This document shows, piece by piece, positions 27,868 to 36,297 of a stretch of DNA of 64,000 nucleotides. The notes below the pieces were generated by a model. The model saw nothing but the letters and a program-made list of their open reading frames with translations, was not told the DNA's origin and searched no databases. Position numbers and translations under genes: made by a program. Position 1 is the first letter of the stretch, and every line of letters begins with the position of its first letter. Source of the stretch: Bacillus sp. KH172YL63 (lineage in GTDB: Bacteria > Bacillota > Bacilli > Bacillales > Bacillaceae_B); contig NZ_AP022842.1 of NCBI RefSeq assembly GCF_011398925.1, positions 2,220,001 through 2,284,000 of the forward strand, written 5' to 3'.

Positions 27868-29260
27868 TTTGTTCCTCCCCTTGTTTTTGAGATTCCGAGT
27901 AATTCACATAAGCAGAAAATGATTTGATGGCTGTGCTTTCTTGAAAGAAATATGGCTTCTTAGTCTCCTTCAATATGTCGATTGCCAACTCATCGTTGTA
28001 TCCCTGAGACATAAAGATCGGTAGAAAAATACAATTACTTTCTTTTATCAACTTTTGGATTTGTCCTGATAATATTTCATTTTGATAGTCTACTTGGAAC
28101 GGAAACGGAACGATGATATTGTCATAGTCTTCTGATTCATGTAGTACCTCCAAGCATGAAGTCAACTTGGATAAATCATCATAAACAATCGTGGTGACAT
28201 CTAAAGGATTCATAAAGGCCTTCTCGATTCCCGTTATGCGAATCATTTGTTTCTGCAGGAACTCAGATAGAGGCGGAAGATCAATTCCATACTTATCGCA
28301 TAAGTCCGCCAAGTAAATGGACGTAGCGCCAGCCCATGAGAAAATGACGGTTCGCCCTCCCTTTGCTTTCTTGTACGAGTCGAAAAGCCAGGAGATCGCG
28401 ACCACTTCATCAATACTCTCTGCCTTTATTAATCCTGGATGATTGACCATCTCCCATGGAATGGCATAATCATTATTCCTGCCCAGATGATGCTTCACGG
28501 CAATTCTGGATATCTTCGAGTGACCAATTGGAAGTAAGATAACAGGCTTACGCTTAAGATAAGCTTGATGTAGCAGACGAAAAAACCGCTCTTCTTCTGT
28601 AATCGACTCAATCACCAATAGAATCGTTTCTGTATCGGGATCGTGAATCAAAAACTCAAAGCAATCATTCATGTTGATATCCATCTCATTCCCCGGAGAA
28701 AGCCAGTAGGAGAAGCCAAGACCTTTCTCATTCGCGTCCAGTATGGCCCTACCGATGCTCCCTCCATGACTGATCAAACCAACGGAGCCTTCATGAAAGT
28801 TTTTCGGTTCAAATCGAGGTGAAAACGAGATTCCCCAATTCCCAATAAAATGATAGAAACCAGGTGAATTCGGTCCATAAACCCTTGTGTTTGTACCCCT
28901 TACAATCGCTTTAAGTTCTTCTTCCCTGGTGATTCCATCCGGACCACTCTCAGAAAATCCTGAGCTTAGGATGATCACATTTTTCACTTGTTTTTCTACG
29001 CATTCTTTTAGTATTTTTGGGGTATGTATAAAAGGGATGATTATGCATGCCAAATCAATCTCTTCTTTGATCTCCAGTACACTTGGATAACAAGTCATTC
29101 CCGAAATGGAATCATAATTGGGATTAACGAGAAAGATATCCCCAGCAAATTTTGATTTTTGAAGATTCACCATCACACGTCCTGCATTCTGATGAAATCT
29201 TTCAGATGCACCTATGATTGCAATGCTTTTAGGGGAAACGATAGGTTGTAGTGTTCTCAT
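27842..29260 (-). CDS. CoA-binding acyl-CoA ligase alpha-like protein (no ATP-grasp)
   Basis: 472 residues. N-terminal CoA-binding Rossmann domain (SPKSIAIIGASERFHQNAGR), then two succinyl-CoA-ligase-like flavodoxin-fold domains (GLISHGGSIGRAILDANEKG; GRTVIFSWAGATS). KHHLGRN near residue 225 lies where NDP-forming acyl-CoA ligases carry the phosphorylated histidine. The ATP-grasp domain of ADP-forming acetyl-CoA synthetases is missing and no separate beta subunit lies in the operon. So it is either a ligase half needing a partner encoded elsewhere or a CoA-handling or regulatory protein. It overlaps the regulator gene by 4 bases (ATGA). Confidence 0.75.
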   Translation of the reverse strand: MRTLQPIVSPKSIAIIGASERFHQNAGRVMVNLQKSKFAGDIFLVNPNYDSISGMTCYPSVLEIKEEIDLACIIIPFIHTPKILKECVEKQVKNVIILSSGFSESGPDGITREEELKAIVRGTNTRVYGPNSPGFYHFIGNWGISFSPRFEPKNFHEGSVGLISHGGSIGRAILDANEKGLGFSYWLSPGNEMDINMNDCFEFLIHDPDTETILLVIESITEEERFFRLLHQAYLKRKPVILLPIGHSKISRIAVKHHLGRNNDYAIPWEMVNHPGLIKAESIDEVVAISWLFDSYKKAKGGRTVIFSWAGATSIYLADLCDKYGIDLPPLSEFLQKQMIRITGIEKAFMNPLDVTTIVYDDLSKLTSCLEVLHESEDYDNIIVPFPFQVDYQNEILSGQIQKLIKESNCIFLPIFMSQGYNDELAIDILKETKKPYFFQESTAIKSFSAYVNYSESQKQGEEQNEETIKSG

Positions 29261-31308
29261 GATTTGATTGATCCCCCTTCTAATTTTTTAACCTTCCTTA
29301 CAATAGTGGAAGGATTCACTTTAAGAGCCCGGGCTATGCCACGGTAAGACTTCTCTGTGAGCGACGCCTTATATATAAGCTCTCTTTCCAGCTCTTCTAT
29401 CGCTTCCTTCAGTGGCAATATTTCATTCACAACAATTGCTTTGTCAGTACCCGTTTTTCGTTCATCCGTTTTATTAAACAGCGAAAGTACATCGCTTTCA
29501 TTCACTTCTTGGTTGGTAGTTGTTACATATAATCTTTCAAGTATATTGACGAGCTCCCTCACATTCCCCGGCCATCGATAGTTGCTGAGAACTTGTATGG
29601 CTTTCGTCGAAAATCTGAGATGCTTATCATATTTAGAAGCAAACATTCTTGAATACGTATCGACCAGGAGCGGGATATCCTCCAACCTCTTTCTTAAAGG
29701 AGGGATGGAAATCGGGATGACATTCAAACGATAGAATAAGTCTTCACGAAAATTCCCTTCTTGGACCAGTTCTTGCAGGTCTTTATTGGTAGCAGCAATG
29801 ACACGGACATCTATTTTCTTGGGAGCTGCCGAACCTACCCGGGTTATCTCCATTTCCTGAAGGACCCGTAACAATTTCACTTGAAGATGGGTAGGGATCT
29901 CTCCAATCTCATCTAGAAAAATCGTTCCATTGTTCGCTTGTTCAAACAATCCGGCTTTTCCCTTTTTTAAAGCACCTGTAAATGCTCCTCCCTCATACCC
30001 AAACAACTCTGATTCCATTAGCGTTTCTGGTATCGCTCCGCAGTTTACTTTAATGAATGGCTGCTCCAACCTTGGGCTGGCCTGTTGAATCAATTTGGCT
30101 ATTTCCTCTTTTCCTACTCCCGATTCACCTGTTAATAAAACGGTGACATCTACTTTAGCCACCTGTTCAACGGTTTCGATCAACCTTTTCATTTCTGAAG
30201 ATTCCGCTATGAAGGAGCCTGTTTTCTCAGATAAGTGTAAGGTCTCCAATAGTGACTTTGCTTTCTCAAGCTCATTCCTCAATGCGTCAAACTCAGACAT
30301 GTCTTTCACATAAATGACAATTCTCTCGATCATTTGATTGCTGCTATTTTTTATAGGGTTCGCGGTAATGATCAAAGAATTATCGCTGCCGACGCTTGTT
30401 TCCATGACATTATGTCGTTTGCCCTTCGCAATCACTTTGTTGACGATCTCTTTAATAAAGTCCGGTGTCTCATGTGTGTCGGAATCGAGATCAAAAAGAG
30501 AACAAAAGCTTTGATTACTTTTAATAATGATTCCTTCGCCATCTGTAATACAGATTCCATCTGTTGAGTTTTCCAGTACACTTTCCTGCTCCCTTAAGAG
30601 CTGTTTGACAGATTCAAGTTCATTCGAAACAAATTCAATTTCTGAAATATCCTGAAAGACTCCTACTGCACCAGTAAGGTTTTCACCGTCATAGAGTGGA
30701 GTTCTATGGGTTAAATACATTCTTCTTCCCACACGATATTTTTCTGTGTGTCCTTTGCCAGTCCGGATTACATTCAACAATCCACTCGGTGTTACGACAT
30801 CCGTCAAAAATTTGCCGATTGCTTTCTCTTTTGACGTCATGGCCATTTTTTCTGCAGGAGGGTTGATCGATGTGATTTTCCCTTCAAGATCAATCGAGAG
30901 GATACCATTGTGGGCCGACTTGAAAATCGCATCCCAACGGCTGACTTCCAGTTGAGAGAACTTAGCATAGGAAGCCAAATACTGATCTTTCGTCAAGAAT
31001 CCGGAAATATGACCATTCTTATTGATCACCGGCCAAATTTCGTGATCCATTTCTGATATATGTTTTAATTCATCTGTTTCCTTTAGAAAATGGAAGTTCG
31101 TTTTATGAATGTCAGATAATGTGCCTTTGTTTTTTAGCAAACCTCTTAAAAGATCATTCTCTGTAAAACACCCCACCAGTTCATCCTTTATGTTATAAAC
31201 CAACCCGCCCTTCACTCGAGATTCTAGTAAACGATTTGCAACAGCTTCAATGTAATCGTTTTCAAAATACTTTATAGAAGTACTAGTCATTGCATCTTTC
31301 ACTAACAA
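29257..31308 (-). CDS. Sigma-54-dependent activator with CBS and PAS sensor domains
   Basis: About 683 residues from the TTG at 31308, which has GAGGGAG 8 bases upstream; the ATG at 31335 has no ribosome site and would almost coincide with the transcript start. Order: two CBS motifs (about 10-120, adenine-nucleotide sensing), two PAS domains (about 125-240 and 250-360), AAA+ domain with Walker A GESGVGKE, the sigma-54 contact loop GAFTGA and GTIFLDEIGE, then a Fis-like helix-turn-helix. Overall like BkdR, RocR or AcoR of Bacillus. First gene of the operon behind its own -24/-12 promoter, so probably autoregulated. CBS plus PAS suggests it senses energy state or a ligand. Confidence 0.9.
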   Translation of the reverse strand: MLVKDAMTSTSIKYFENDYIEAVANRLLESRVKGGLVYNIKDELVGCFTENDLLRGLLKNKGTLSDIHKTNFHFLKETDELKHISEMDHEIWPVINKNGHISGFLTKDQYLASYAKFSQLEVSRWDAIFKSAHNGILSIDLEGKITSINPPAEKMAMTSKEKAIGKFLTDVVTPSGLLNVIRTGKGHTEKYRVGRRMYLTHRTPLYDGENLTGAVGVFQDISEIEFVSNELESVKQLLREQESVLENSTDGICITDGEGIIIKSNQSFCSLFDLDSDTHETPDFIKEIVNKVIAKGKRHNVMETSVGSDNSLIITANPIKNSSNQMIERIVIYVKDMSEFDALRNELEKAKSLLETLHLSEKTGSFIAESSEMKRLIETVEQVAKVDVTVLLTGESGVGKEEIAKLIQQASPRLEQPFIKVNCGAIPETLMESELFGYEGGAFTGALKKGKAGLFEQANNGTIFLDEIGEIPTHLQVKLLRVLQEMEITRVGSAAPKKIDVRVIAATNKDLQELVQEGNFREDLFYRLNVIPISIPPLRKRLEDIPLLVDTYSRMFASKYDKHLRFSTKAIQVLSNYRWPGNVRELVNILERLYVTTTNQEVNESDVLSLFNKTDERKTGTDKAIVVNEILPLKEAIEELERELIYKASLTEKSYRGIARALKVNPSTIVRKVKKLEGGSIKS

Positions 31309-31349
31309 TGTGCTCGCTCCCTCTGAGTGATCCACTCATTTATTTGTAT

Positions 31350-31365
31350 TGCAAGAAGTGTGCCA
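31350..31365 (-). promoter_or_regulatory. Sigma-54 (SigL) -24/-12 promoter
   Basis: The minus strand reads TGGCAC-ACTTC-TTGCA, an exact match to the sigma-54 consensus TGGCAC-N5-TTGCW. Transcription would start near 31338, about 30 bases upstream of the TTG start of the activator gene. No other -24/-12 site was seen in the tightly packed operon, so this promoter probably drives all 16 genes. Confidence 0.85.
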
Positions 31366-31439
31366 ACATTAAAAAGACTATAAAAAACTGATTATTCTAA
31401 TGTTTTACAATATTTAAACTATAAAACACATTCTAATAT

Positions 31440-31455
31440 GTTGCAATAGCGCAAC
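31440..31455. promoter_or_regulatory. Palindrome GTTGC-N6-GCAAC, likely enhancer site 1
   Basis: Perfect 5-bp arms (TGTTGC...GCAACA if extended) about 75-90 bases upstream of the -24 element. A further GTTGC at 31460-31464 forms another inverted pair with the right arm. Position and repetition fit an upstream activating sequence for the activator encoded at 29257-31308. Confidence 0.6.
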
Positions 31456-31543
31456 AGTTGTTGCATGAGTGCCACTATTTAGATGAGAATAAGGTCGAAA
31501 AATAGAAAAAAGACCTATATGTCTTTTATTCATTAAAAAAACC

Positions 31544-31559
31544 GTTGCATTTGAGCAAC
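31544..31559. promoter_or_regulatory. Palindrome GTTGC-N6-GCAAC, likely enhancer site 2
   Basis: Second copy with the same arms and the same 6-base spacing, about 180-195 bases upstream of the -24 element and 104 bases (about ten helical turns) from site 1. The rest of 31366-31670 holds no gene. Confidence 0.6.
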
Positions 31560-31630
31560 AGTTTACTTGTTTTATTGGTTAGAAGATTAGAAGTGGGGAG
31601 ACGATGCTTCTACTTATTTTCAATAAAAAG

Positions 31631-31657
31631 AAGCACGGGGACGGTTCCCGTGCCTTC
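31631..31657. repeat. GGGGACGGTTC hairpin repeat
   Basis: GCACGGG (31633-31639) pairs with CCCGTGC (31647-31653) around GACGGTT. It lies just after the stop of the YezG-like gene (31671) and could end that transcript. One of the dispersed family described in the findings. Confidence 0.7.
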
Positions 31658-31670
31658 ATTACCACCTTAA

Positions 31671-32156
31671 TCAAATCGGATTATCAGGAAATTCATTGTG
31701 ATACTTATCAATTAATGCTTTATAATTTTCATCAGTAGGTACCGCCTCTAAATATTTGCTTTTCCAAATAATCATTTGGTCACTAAAACTATACTCTGTA
31801 TCAAACCAATTTGTATAATCATAATGCAACTTAAATTTACCACTACTGTTTAAAGACATTGTAAAAGAATACCAAGCTTCTTGATCGTTATCTTTAAAAA
31901 CTTTCCTAAGTTCCTTACTTAATTTATATAAGTGATCTTCTTTTTTCTCAAATTCATCTTCATCAATTTGATATTTGAAGGGAATTTCCAAACTATATTT
32001 ATATTGTTCATCTTCTAATGTATTATAAAAAAAGTAAGTTCCTCCCCCGGTTTCAGATATTTGGGCATACAAGTAAAATTCATTCCAATCCTCTGGAATC
32101 ATTTCATTAACTGTTTCAGCTAACTCTTTATATAATCTTTCCATTTCCTTTTCCAT
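31671..32156 (-). CDS. YezG-family (DUF600) immunity protein
   Basis: 161 residues from the ATG at 32156, which gives the usual YezG opening (MERLYKELAETVNEMIPEDW). Aromatic-rich strands (SETGGGTYFFYN; FKLHYDYTNWFDTEY) match the family. YezG proteins neutralise LXG toxins such as YeeF in Bacillus subtilis. It lies 211 bases beyond the first immunity gene and beyond a strong palindrome, so it is probably an orphan immunity gene left from another toxin tip or guarding against a sibling's toxin. Confidence 0.75.
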   Translation of the reverse strand: MEKEMERLYKELAETVNEMIPEDWNEFYLYAQISETGGGTYFFYNTLEDEQYKYSLEIPFKYQIDEDEFEKKEDHLYKLSKELRKVFKDNDQEAWYSFTMSLNSSGKFKLHYDYTNWFDTEYSFSDQMIIWKSKYLEAVPTDENYKALIDKYHNEFPDNPI

Positions 32157-32300
32157 TCTCAACCTACTATTGTGATTACAAAGGTTACTTTCCTTCTTTA
32201 CCATCTATTGATGAACGATTTTATCAGAATCTGATTTGAATAGAATGACGATTGAAAAAATGCTTTCTCCATGTTCCCAAGAAACTCTAAAAAAATGCAG

Positions 32301-32344
32301 TCAGTCCCCCGTCATACTAATGCATTAGTATGGCGGGGGACTGA
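32301..32344. repeat. 44-base near-perfect palindrome, probable terminator
   Basis: Arms 32301-32322 and 32323-32344 match at 21 of 22 positions with no loop other than the central ATGCAT. It carries the words TCAGTCCCCCG and CGGGGGACTGA, like other Firmicute REP-type repeats, and follows the first immunity gene, whose transcript it could end. Confidence 0.7.
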
Positions 32345-32367
32345 CCCCAAATCCAGCTATATACTCA

Positions 32368-32853
32368 TTAATTCATTTTAAAAGCAATGATTTCCCCTTC
32401 TGGATAATCACCTTTCCAACCGCAAGGAAAAGCACCAAGTTTATATACATCAAACAATTCTTCAAAGAAAGAGCTATTCTTCCCGTTTATCGCTCTATTA
32501 ATGGCACAATTAGTAAGATCAGCTACAACATCGTCATAAAATATACTATATTTAAATGAGCTTTTTCTCACATTATCAGCAATAATTCCTAATAACCCTT
32601 CCAATCCTTTAGGCTTTTCACTTTCTGACATTGCGTAATAAATACCCCAAACTTCACTCATTTCTAATTCTCTGATATCTTTCCAATTATACTCATCCTC
32701 GCCAAAAATCTCATCATAAGCTAAATGCTCTGCTTTTTTTATATCATTAATAATAACAGTTTCGTTGGAAATATTATTAGTAGTTTCACTCTGGAAATTT
32801 TCCGAGAACCGAATTACCTCTTCAACTAAATGATTATATACTCCATAGTCCAT
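32368..32853 (-). CDS. Probable cognate immunity protein of the LXG toxin
   Basis: 161 residues, acidic, with no family I can name (contains SEVWGIYYAMSESEKPKGL and FPCGWKGDYPEGEIIAF). Its ATG overlaps the toxin stop in a TAATG junction, and AAAGGTGG lies inside the toxin's last codons, so translation is coupled. Tight coupling directly downstream of the toxin is the usual place for the specific immunity gene. The toxin target is therefore probably countered by direct binding; this is inference from position. Confidence 0.7.
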   Translation of the reverse strand: MDYGVYNHLVEEVIRFSENFQSETTNNISNETVIINDIKKAEHLAYDEIFGEDEYNWKDIRELEMSEVWGIYYAMSESEKPKGLEGLLGIIADNVRKSSFKYSIFYDDVVADLTNCAINRAINGKNSSFFEELFDVYKLGAFPCGWKGDYPEGEIIAFKMN

Positions 32854-34805
32854 TACTTATTATACCACCTTTCCCAAAGGTCAACTGTTGCCCCTCCTCC
32901 TCTTTTCCATACGGGGTTCGTAACCTCTTTGTCCATTCTTTCTTTTGTGTATTGTTCCATTCCAATTTCCTTAATCCTTTTAAGTTCATTTTCAAGGTAA
33001 TTATCCTGCATGTATAATGGTAATCCTTTTTCTTGAAGTAGTCTTAACTTTTGTTGTAGTTCATAAACTTTTTTTTCTATTATAGATATATCTTGTCTAA
33101 TATCTATTTCATCTAATTTTCCTCGCACAAAATTACTATAAACTGCATGGTATCCTTTATGTCTAGAAGTTACACTAACATCTGCATCCGGAACTCGAAG
33201 AAAAAATCCATTTGAGGCATTGTCCATATCCATACCTATTTTTTGTAATACAGGATGACTTCTAAATTCCTTAGGAATAATATGTTGTGCTTGATAAGGT
33301 GTTCGTTTTGTAACTTTAGGCAAACCCATTCCTTCAAACATATTTTTCCCTAGTTTTGTAGAACTTCCTCCTGTTACTTTTCCAGGAGTTCCAGGAATAA
33401 GCCTATTAACTTCACCCGAACCCTTAGTCTCAACCCTTCGAACCCGATCCTTCCCAGTAAACACCACATGCCCATCCTCATTCAACAACACCTTCCCCAT
33501 ACTGGAGAAAACCTCTGACTGCCCAACCCTCGAAACCGGACCGTCCACAACCTTGTGATACGTCTTCTCCATCACCGATCTCACTTTCTTCGGATTTAAG
33601 ACGTTTTTAGTTTTCCTGAATAGCTCTTGAAGATGTCCGGAAAAAGCGTTCAGTCCCAGTGCCCTTTTTCCGGTTCGGGAAGAAAGTAGCTGATGGGCGG
33701 TGTCCTCCACTTTTCCGAAGGTGCTTTTGACTCCGTTGTGAATGAAGGATTTAATTTTGGCTGTCGTCATAACATTGTAGGGAACGTCGGTCTTGGAGCT
33801 CATTTTTCCGGCTTTGCCCATCTTGCCGACTTTTTCTACGCCTTTCGCTCCGATAATGGACGCGGCGATATAGGTTCCCGTGTAGGAAAAGTATCTCGCT
33901 CGGCTTCGCACGTCTCCATTGACGACTTCTTCTTCAAAGGATTGTTTCAGGTCCTTCCATATGTACTTCGCCGTGTCGATGGGGTGCAGGACGGTATGAA
34001 TAATACCTTTGAAGAATCCGATGGGATCGGTGAACAGGGCGATGAGCGTGTCGACGAGATCGCTGACGATATCGACAATTGCAAAAAAGGCTCCTTCCAC
34101 GGTCCCAAGAAACTCGGATACTTTATTTTTGGCCATGACCAATGTAAACTCGGATAGTTTGGATAGAAACGATGAGTCTTCCTGATGAGCCTTCTTCTCT
34201 ATTATACCAAGCTTTCCTTTTTGAAAAACAGTTTGGAGCCGGGCGATATGCTGCGTCATCGTGTGGACCTGTTCTTCGAGGGGCGCAAGGGAAGCCGTTT
34301 TAGTATGGTCAAACTCATGCAGCTTTCGGAGGATGCGTTCTTTTTCCTCCTGGGCATGGGTCACCTGCTGTAAAAACGACCAGTCCTGGATCCTGGGCAC
34401 CGATACGATGTCTGATACACTTCTGATGGTCGAATTGGCTTCTCCTTTCAATTCCACCGTTGTCCGCCGTGCCCGTTGAAGACCTTCTTCTACTTCGTTG
34501 TCCAGGAAGCTCTGCCTCATGAACCCGTCAGGTGAAGGCTCCACGTGATCAAGGGCCTCCTTCATCTGCCGAATGACGGATTGATAGTCGGATAAAAACA
34601 ACTGGTACTGTTCCAACATGGGAAGGTGCTGACTCCGGTAGAAATCCCTAATGGCATTCCCGCCCTCCCCCTTGAACGAAACATCCAGATTGACCACGTC
34701 CTGAACCGCTCTTTCAATCTGCTCTACCTGATCTTTCTGGGAAGACAGGGTTTCCTCTATCTCCTTTATTCCATTGAGAAAGCCGTCTACATCCAGTATT
34801 TTCAT
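32853..34805 (-). CDS. LXG-domain type VII toxin with AHH-like HNH nuclease tip
   Basis: 650 residues. Residues 1-200 are an LXG helical delivery domain (MKILDVDGFLNGI; VSFKGEGGNAIRDFY). A hydrophobic middle (about 215-330) follows, then a linker and a C-terminal nuclease near residues 505-580: TPYQAQHIIPKEF, NASNGFFLRVPD and HKGYHAVYSNFV, which fit the AHH/HNH superfamily (QH in place of the usual HH). The 100 residues after it are coiled-coil. LXG proteins leave the cell by the type VII (Yuk/ESX) system and kill neighbours. No secretion genes lie in the window. The 3' part is more AT-rich than the 5' part, as expected of exchangeable toxin tips. Confidence 0.8.
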   Translation of the reverse strand: MKILDVDGFLNGIKEIEETLSSQKDQVEQIERAVQDVVNLDVSFKGEGGNAIRDFYRSQHLPMLEQYQLFLSDYQSVIRQMKEALDHVEPSPDGFMRQSFLDNEVEEGLQRARRTTVELKGEANSTIRSVSDIVSVPRIQDWSFLQQVTHAQEEKERILRKLHEFDHTKTASLAPLEEQVHTMTQHIARLQTVFQKGKLGIIEKKAHQEDSSFLSKLSEFTLVMAKNKVSEFLGTVEGAFFAIVDIVSDLVDTLIALFTDPIGFFKGIIHTVLHPIDTAKYIWKDLKQSFEEEVVNGDVRSRARYFSYTGTYIAASIIGAKGVEKVGKMGKAGKMSSKTDVPYNVMTTAKIKSFIHNGVKSTFGKVEDTAHQLLSSRTGKRALGLNAFSGHLQELFRKTKNVLNPKKVRSVMEKTYHKVVDGPVSRVGQSEVFSSMGKVLLNEDGHVVFTGKDRVRRVETKGSGEVNRLIPGTPGKVTGGSSTKLGKNMFEGMGLPKVTKRTPYQAQHIIPKEFRSHPVLQKIGMDMDNASNGFFLRVPDADVSVTSRHKGYHAVYSNFVRGKLDEIDIRQDISIIEKKVYELQQKLRLLQEKGLPLYMQDNYLENELKRIKEIGMEQYTKERMDKEVTNPVWKRGGGATVDLWERWYNK

Positions 34806-34817
34806 AGAGTGCCTCCC

Positions 34818-35099
34818 TTACCGGCTCAAAGTCATGGTAGAAGAAAGAGTACGGTCGGTTTCTTCCATGCCTTCTACAGAAAGTTGCGTGGCCGAATGAT
34901 TTTCCATCAAAAGCTGATGATAGCCCTCCAGCATCTTCTGGCATTGTCCATTGAGTATATTCAGCTTGTTGATGACCTCGAGTTCGTTCGCCCCGCCAAT
35001 CTGCCTGGGATACGCTATATTCCAAGCGTCAATCGTTTGACGAAGCTTGGAGAACGCCCTCTCCGTCTCTGAATACTGAATCTGGATTTCAGTGTGCAT
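34818..35099 (-). CDS. YwqI/YxiC-type small partner of the LXG toxin
   Basis: 93 residues, helical, with no signal peptide or cysteines. The opening MHTEIQIQYSETERAFSKL fits YwqI/YxiC (DUF5344) proteins, WXG100-like partners encoded before LXG toxins; they bind the LXG domain and help its export. It ends 12 bases before the toxin start. The second common partner (YwqH/DUF5082 type) is not present upstream. Confidence 0.7.
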   Translation of the reverse strand: MHTEIQIQYSETERAFSKLRQTIDAWNIAYPRQIGGANELEVINKLNILNGQCQKMLEGYHQLLMENHSATQLSVEGMEETDRTLSSTMTLSR

Positions 35100-35270
35100 G
35101 TGATCGATCCTTTCTATTCATTTCAACGCCCTATAAAATTCCAATTCATAGAATATCGTACCATCGTTTCCACCTTCATACTATTCTGAACCAAGTTTTT
35201 TCAATAAATTAGTTATTTTTACTCAGTTCTTAAGCAACAGGGAATATTGAGAGATTTTCTCTGGTAAAAA

Positions 35271-35298
35271 GAAGCATGAGAACCGTCCCCCATGCTCT
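35271..35298. repeat. GAACCGTCCCC hairpin repeat, degenerate
   Basis: AGCATG (35273-35278) pairs with CATGCT (35291-35296) around GAGAACCGTCCCC. It lies in the 370-base gap upstream of the LXG operon, where I see no other gene. Confidence 0.6.
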
Positions 35299-35478
35299 AA
35301 AAATTGATAGAAAATGTGTAAAAGCGTAGCATTAAACCCATAATTTGGTTTATAGTGGAAAAGATGGTATTGCTCTTCTTTTTCTTGTGGTTTATACCAT
35401 GAACGGCGACATGTGGTTCCGCAAATTCATCTCCCTTGTCGCTTGCTACAATATACAATCTAGAAAGGTGTGTCTGCA

Positions 35479-35667
35479 ATGAAATACATAGTCGGCATGT
35501 ATATCGTAATGGCCATGATGGTATGTGTGACTTTTATCAGTGGGTATCTATTAAACGGAGAGTATTGGGCGATTGCGAGCTGGTTGATAACCGCTTTGTT
35601 TTTCTTTGGAACTTTATTTTACATTAATGCCAGATACATATATTCGAAGAATAAGGATGAAAGTTAA
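35479..35667 (+). CDS. Small two-TM membrane protein
   Basis: 62 residues from the ATG at 35479 (AGAAAGGTG upstream). Two hydrophobic helices (YIVGMYIVMAMMVCVTFISGY and ASWLITALFFFGTLFYI) and a charged tail (YSKNKDES). A TGcTACAAT extended -10 at 35444-35452 could be its promoter, and a REP-type terminator follows 4 bases after the stop. Function unknown. Confidence 0.6.
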   Translation: MKYIVGMYIVMAMMVCVTFISGYLLNGEYWAIASWLITALFFFGTLFYINARYIYSKNKDES

Positions 35668-35670
35668 TAA

Positions 35671-35697
35671 GAAGCACGGGAACCGTCCCCGTGCTTC
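35671..35697. terminator. REP-type repeat acting as terminator
   Basis: Perfect 10-bp arms GAAGCACGGG (35671-35680) and CCCGTGCTTC (35688-35697) around AACCGTC, with T-runs after it on the plus strand. It sits between the stops of two convergent genes. Confidence 0.8.
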
Positions 35698-35707
35698 TTT
35701 TCATTGC

Positions 35708-36205
35708 CTAAAACGATGCATTAGCCGAAGCACCCGCCTGATCCTCTTTTACACAATCAATCGCAATGACAAGCGCTAAAATCAGCGTCTCCATCTCTTC
35801 ATCCAATATTTCCACCTTGTAGCTATCACCCCAACTAAACCACTCTTTCCCCACTTCTCCTACTACGGCCCCTTTAAGCAGTACCTGAAAGTCCATATCC
35901 AGCCAGTTCCCTTGCACTTCAATACCTGCCGCATCAATGGAATATCTCGCTTTCAGAAAAGAAAACTCCTTCTTAATCGTCACGACCGCTTCACCATTCA
36001 CCTCAACATAAAACGTCGGCAGAAAGCTCAATACCTTTTTAGTGATCAAGGCTACCTCATCACGGTCTGTATTCATGATGGAGAAAGTCTTCGGTACTTT
36101 CATGAAGCTCCCCTCCACATAATAAACATCCCTCTCGTCCTGGTCCTTTACTGTGAATTTTTCACTGAGACTGAATACTTTTTGTTTGATGTAAAGCTGT
36201 TTCAT
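35708..36205 (-). CDS. LURP-one-related family protein (YxjI-like)
   Basis: 165 residues from the ATG at 36205 (GGGGGC 7 bases upstream; an ATG at 36211 is too close to it). The sequence MKQLYIKQKVFSLSEKFTVKDQ and KVLSFLPTFYVEVNG fits the LURP-one/tubby-like 12-stranded barrel family, as in YxjI of Bacillus subtilis. The beta-barrel probably binds membrane lipid or acts as a scaffold; the role in bacteria is unknown. Confidence 0.75.
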   Translation of the reverse strand: MKQLYIKQKVFSLSEKFTVKDQDERDVYYVEGSFMKVPKTFSIMNTDRDEVALITKKVLSFLPTFYVEVNGEAVVTIKKEFSFLKARYSIDAAGIEVQGNWLDMDFQVLLKGAVVGEVGKEWFSWGDSYKVEILDEEMETLILALVIAIDCVKEDQAGASANASF

Positions 36206-36297
36206 CGTCATGCCCCCATTTTACGTCTTTCCTTTATATACGGATGAGATGCGTTTAAGTTCCAGTCATCCTCACCATTTTAAAGTCAAAAATAAAA

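Noticed and set aside
31338..31365. ATG at 31335 as start of the sigma-54 activator
   Set aside because: It lies at the predicted transcript start and has no ribosome site; the TTG at 31308 has GAGGGAG at normal spacing.
35297..35479. 60-codon minus-strand frame upstream of the LXG operon
   Set aside because: No ribosome site, repeat-derived sequence, and no resemblance to a known protein.
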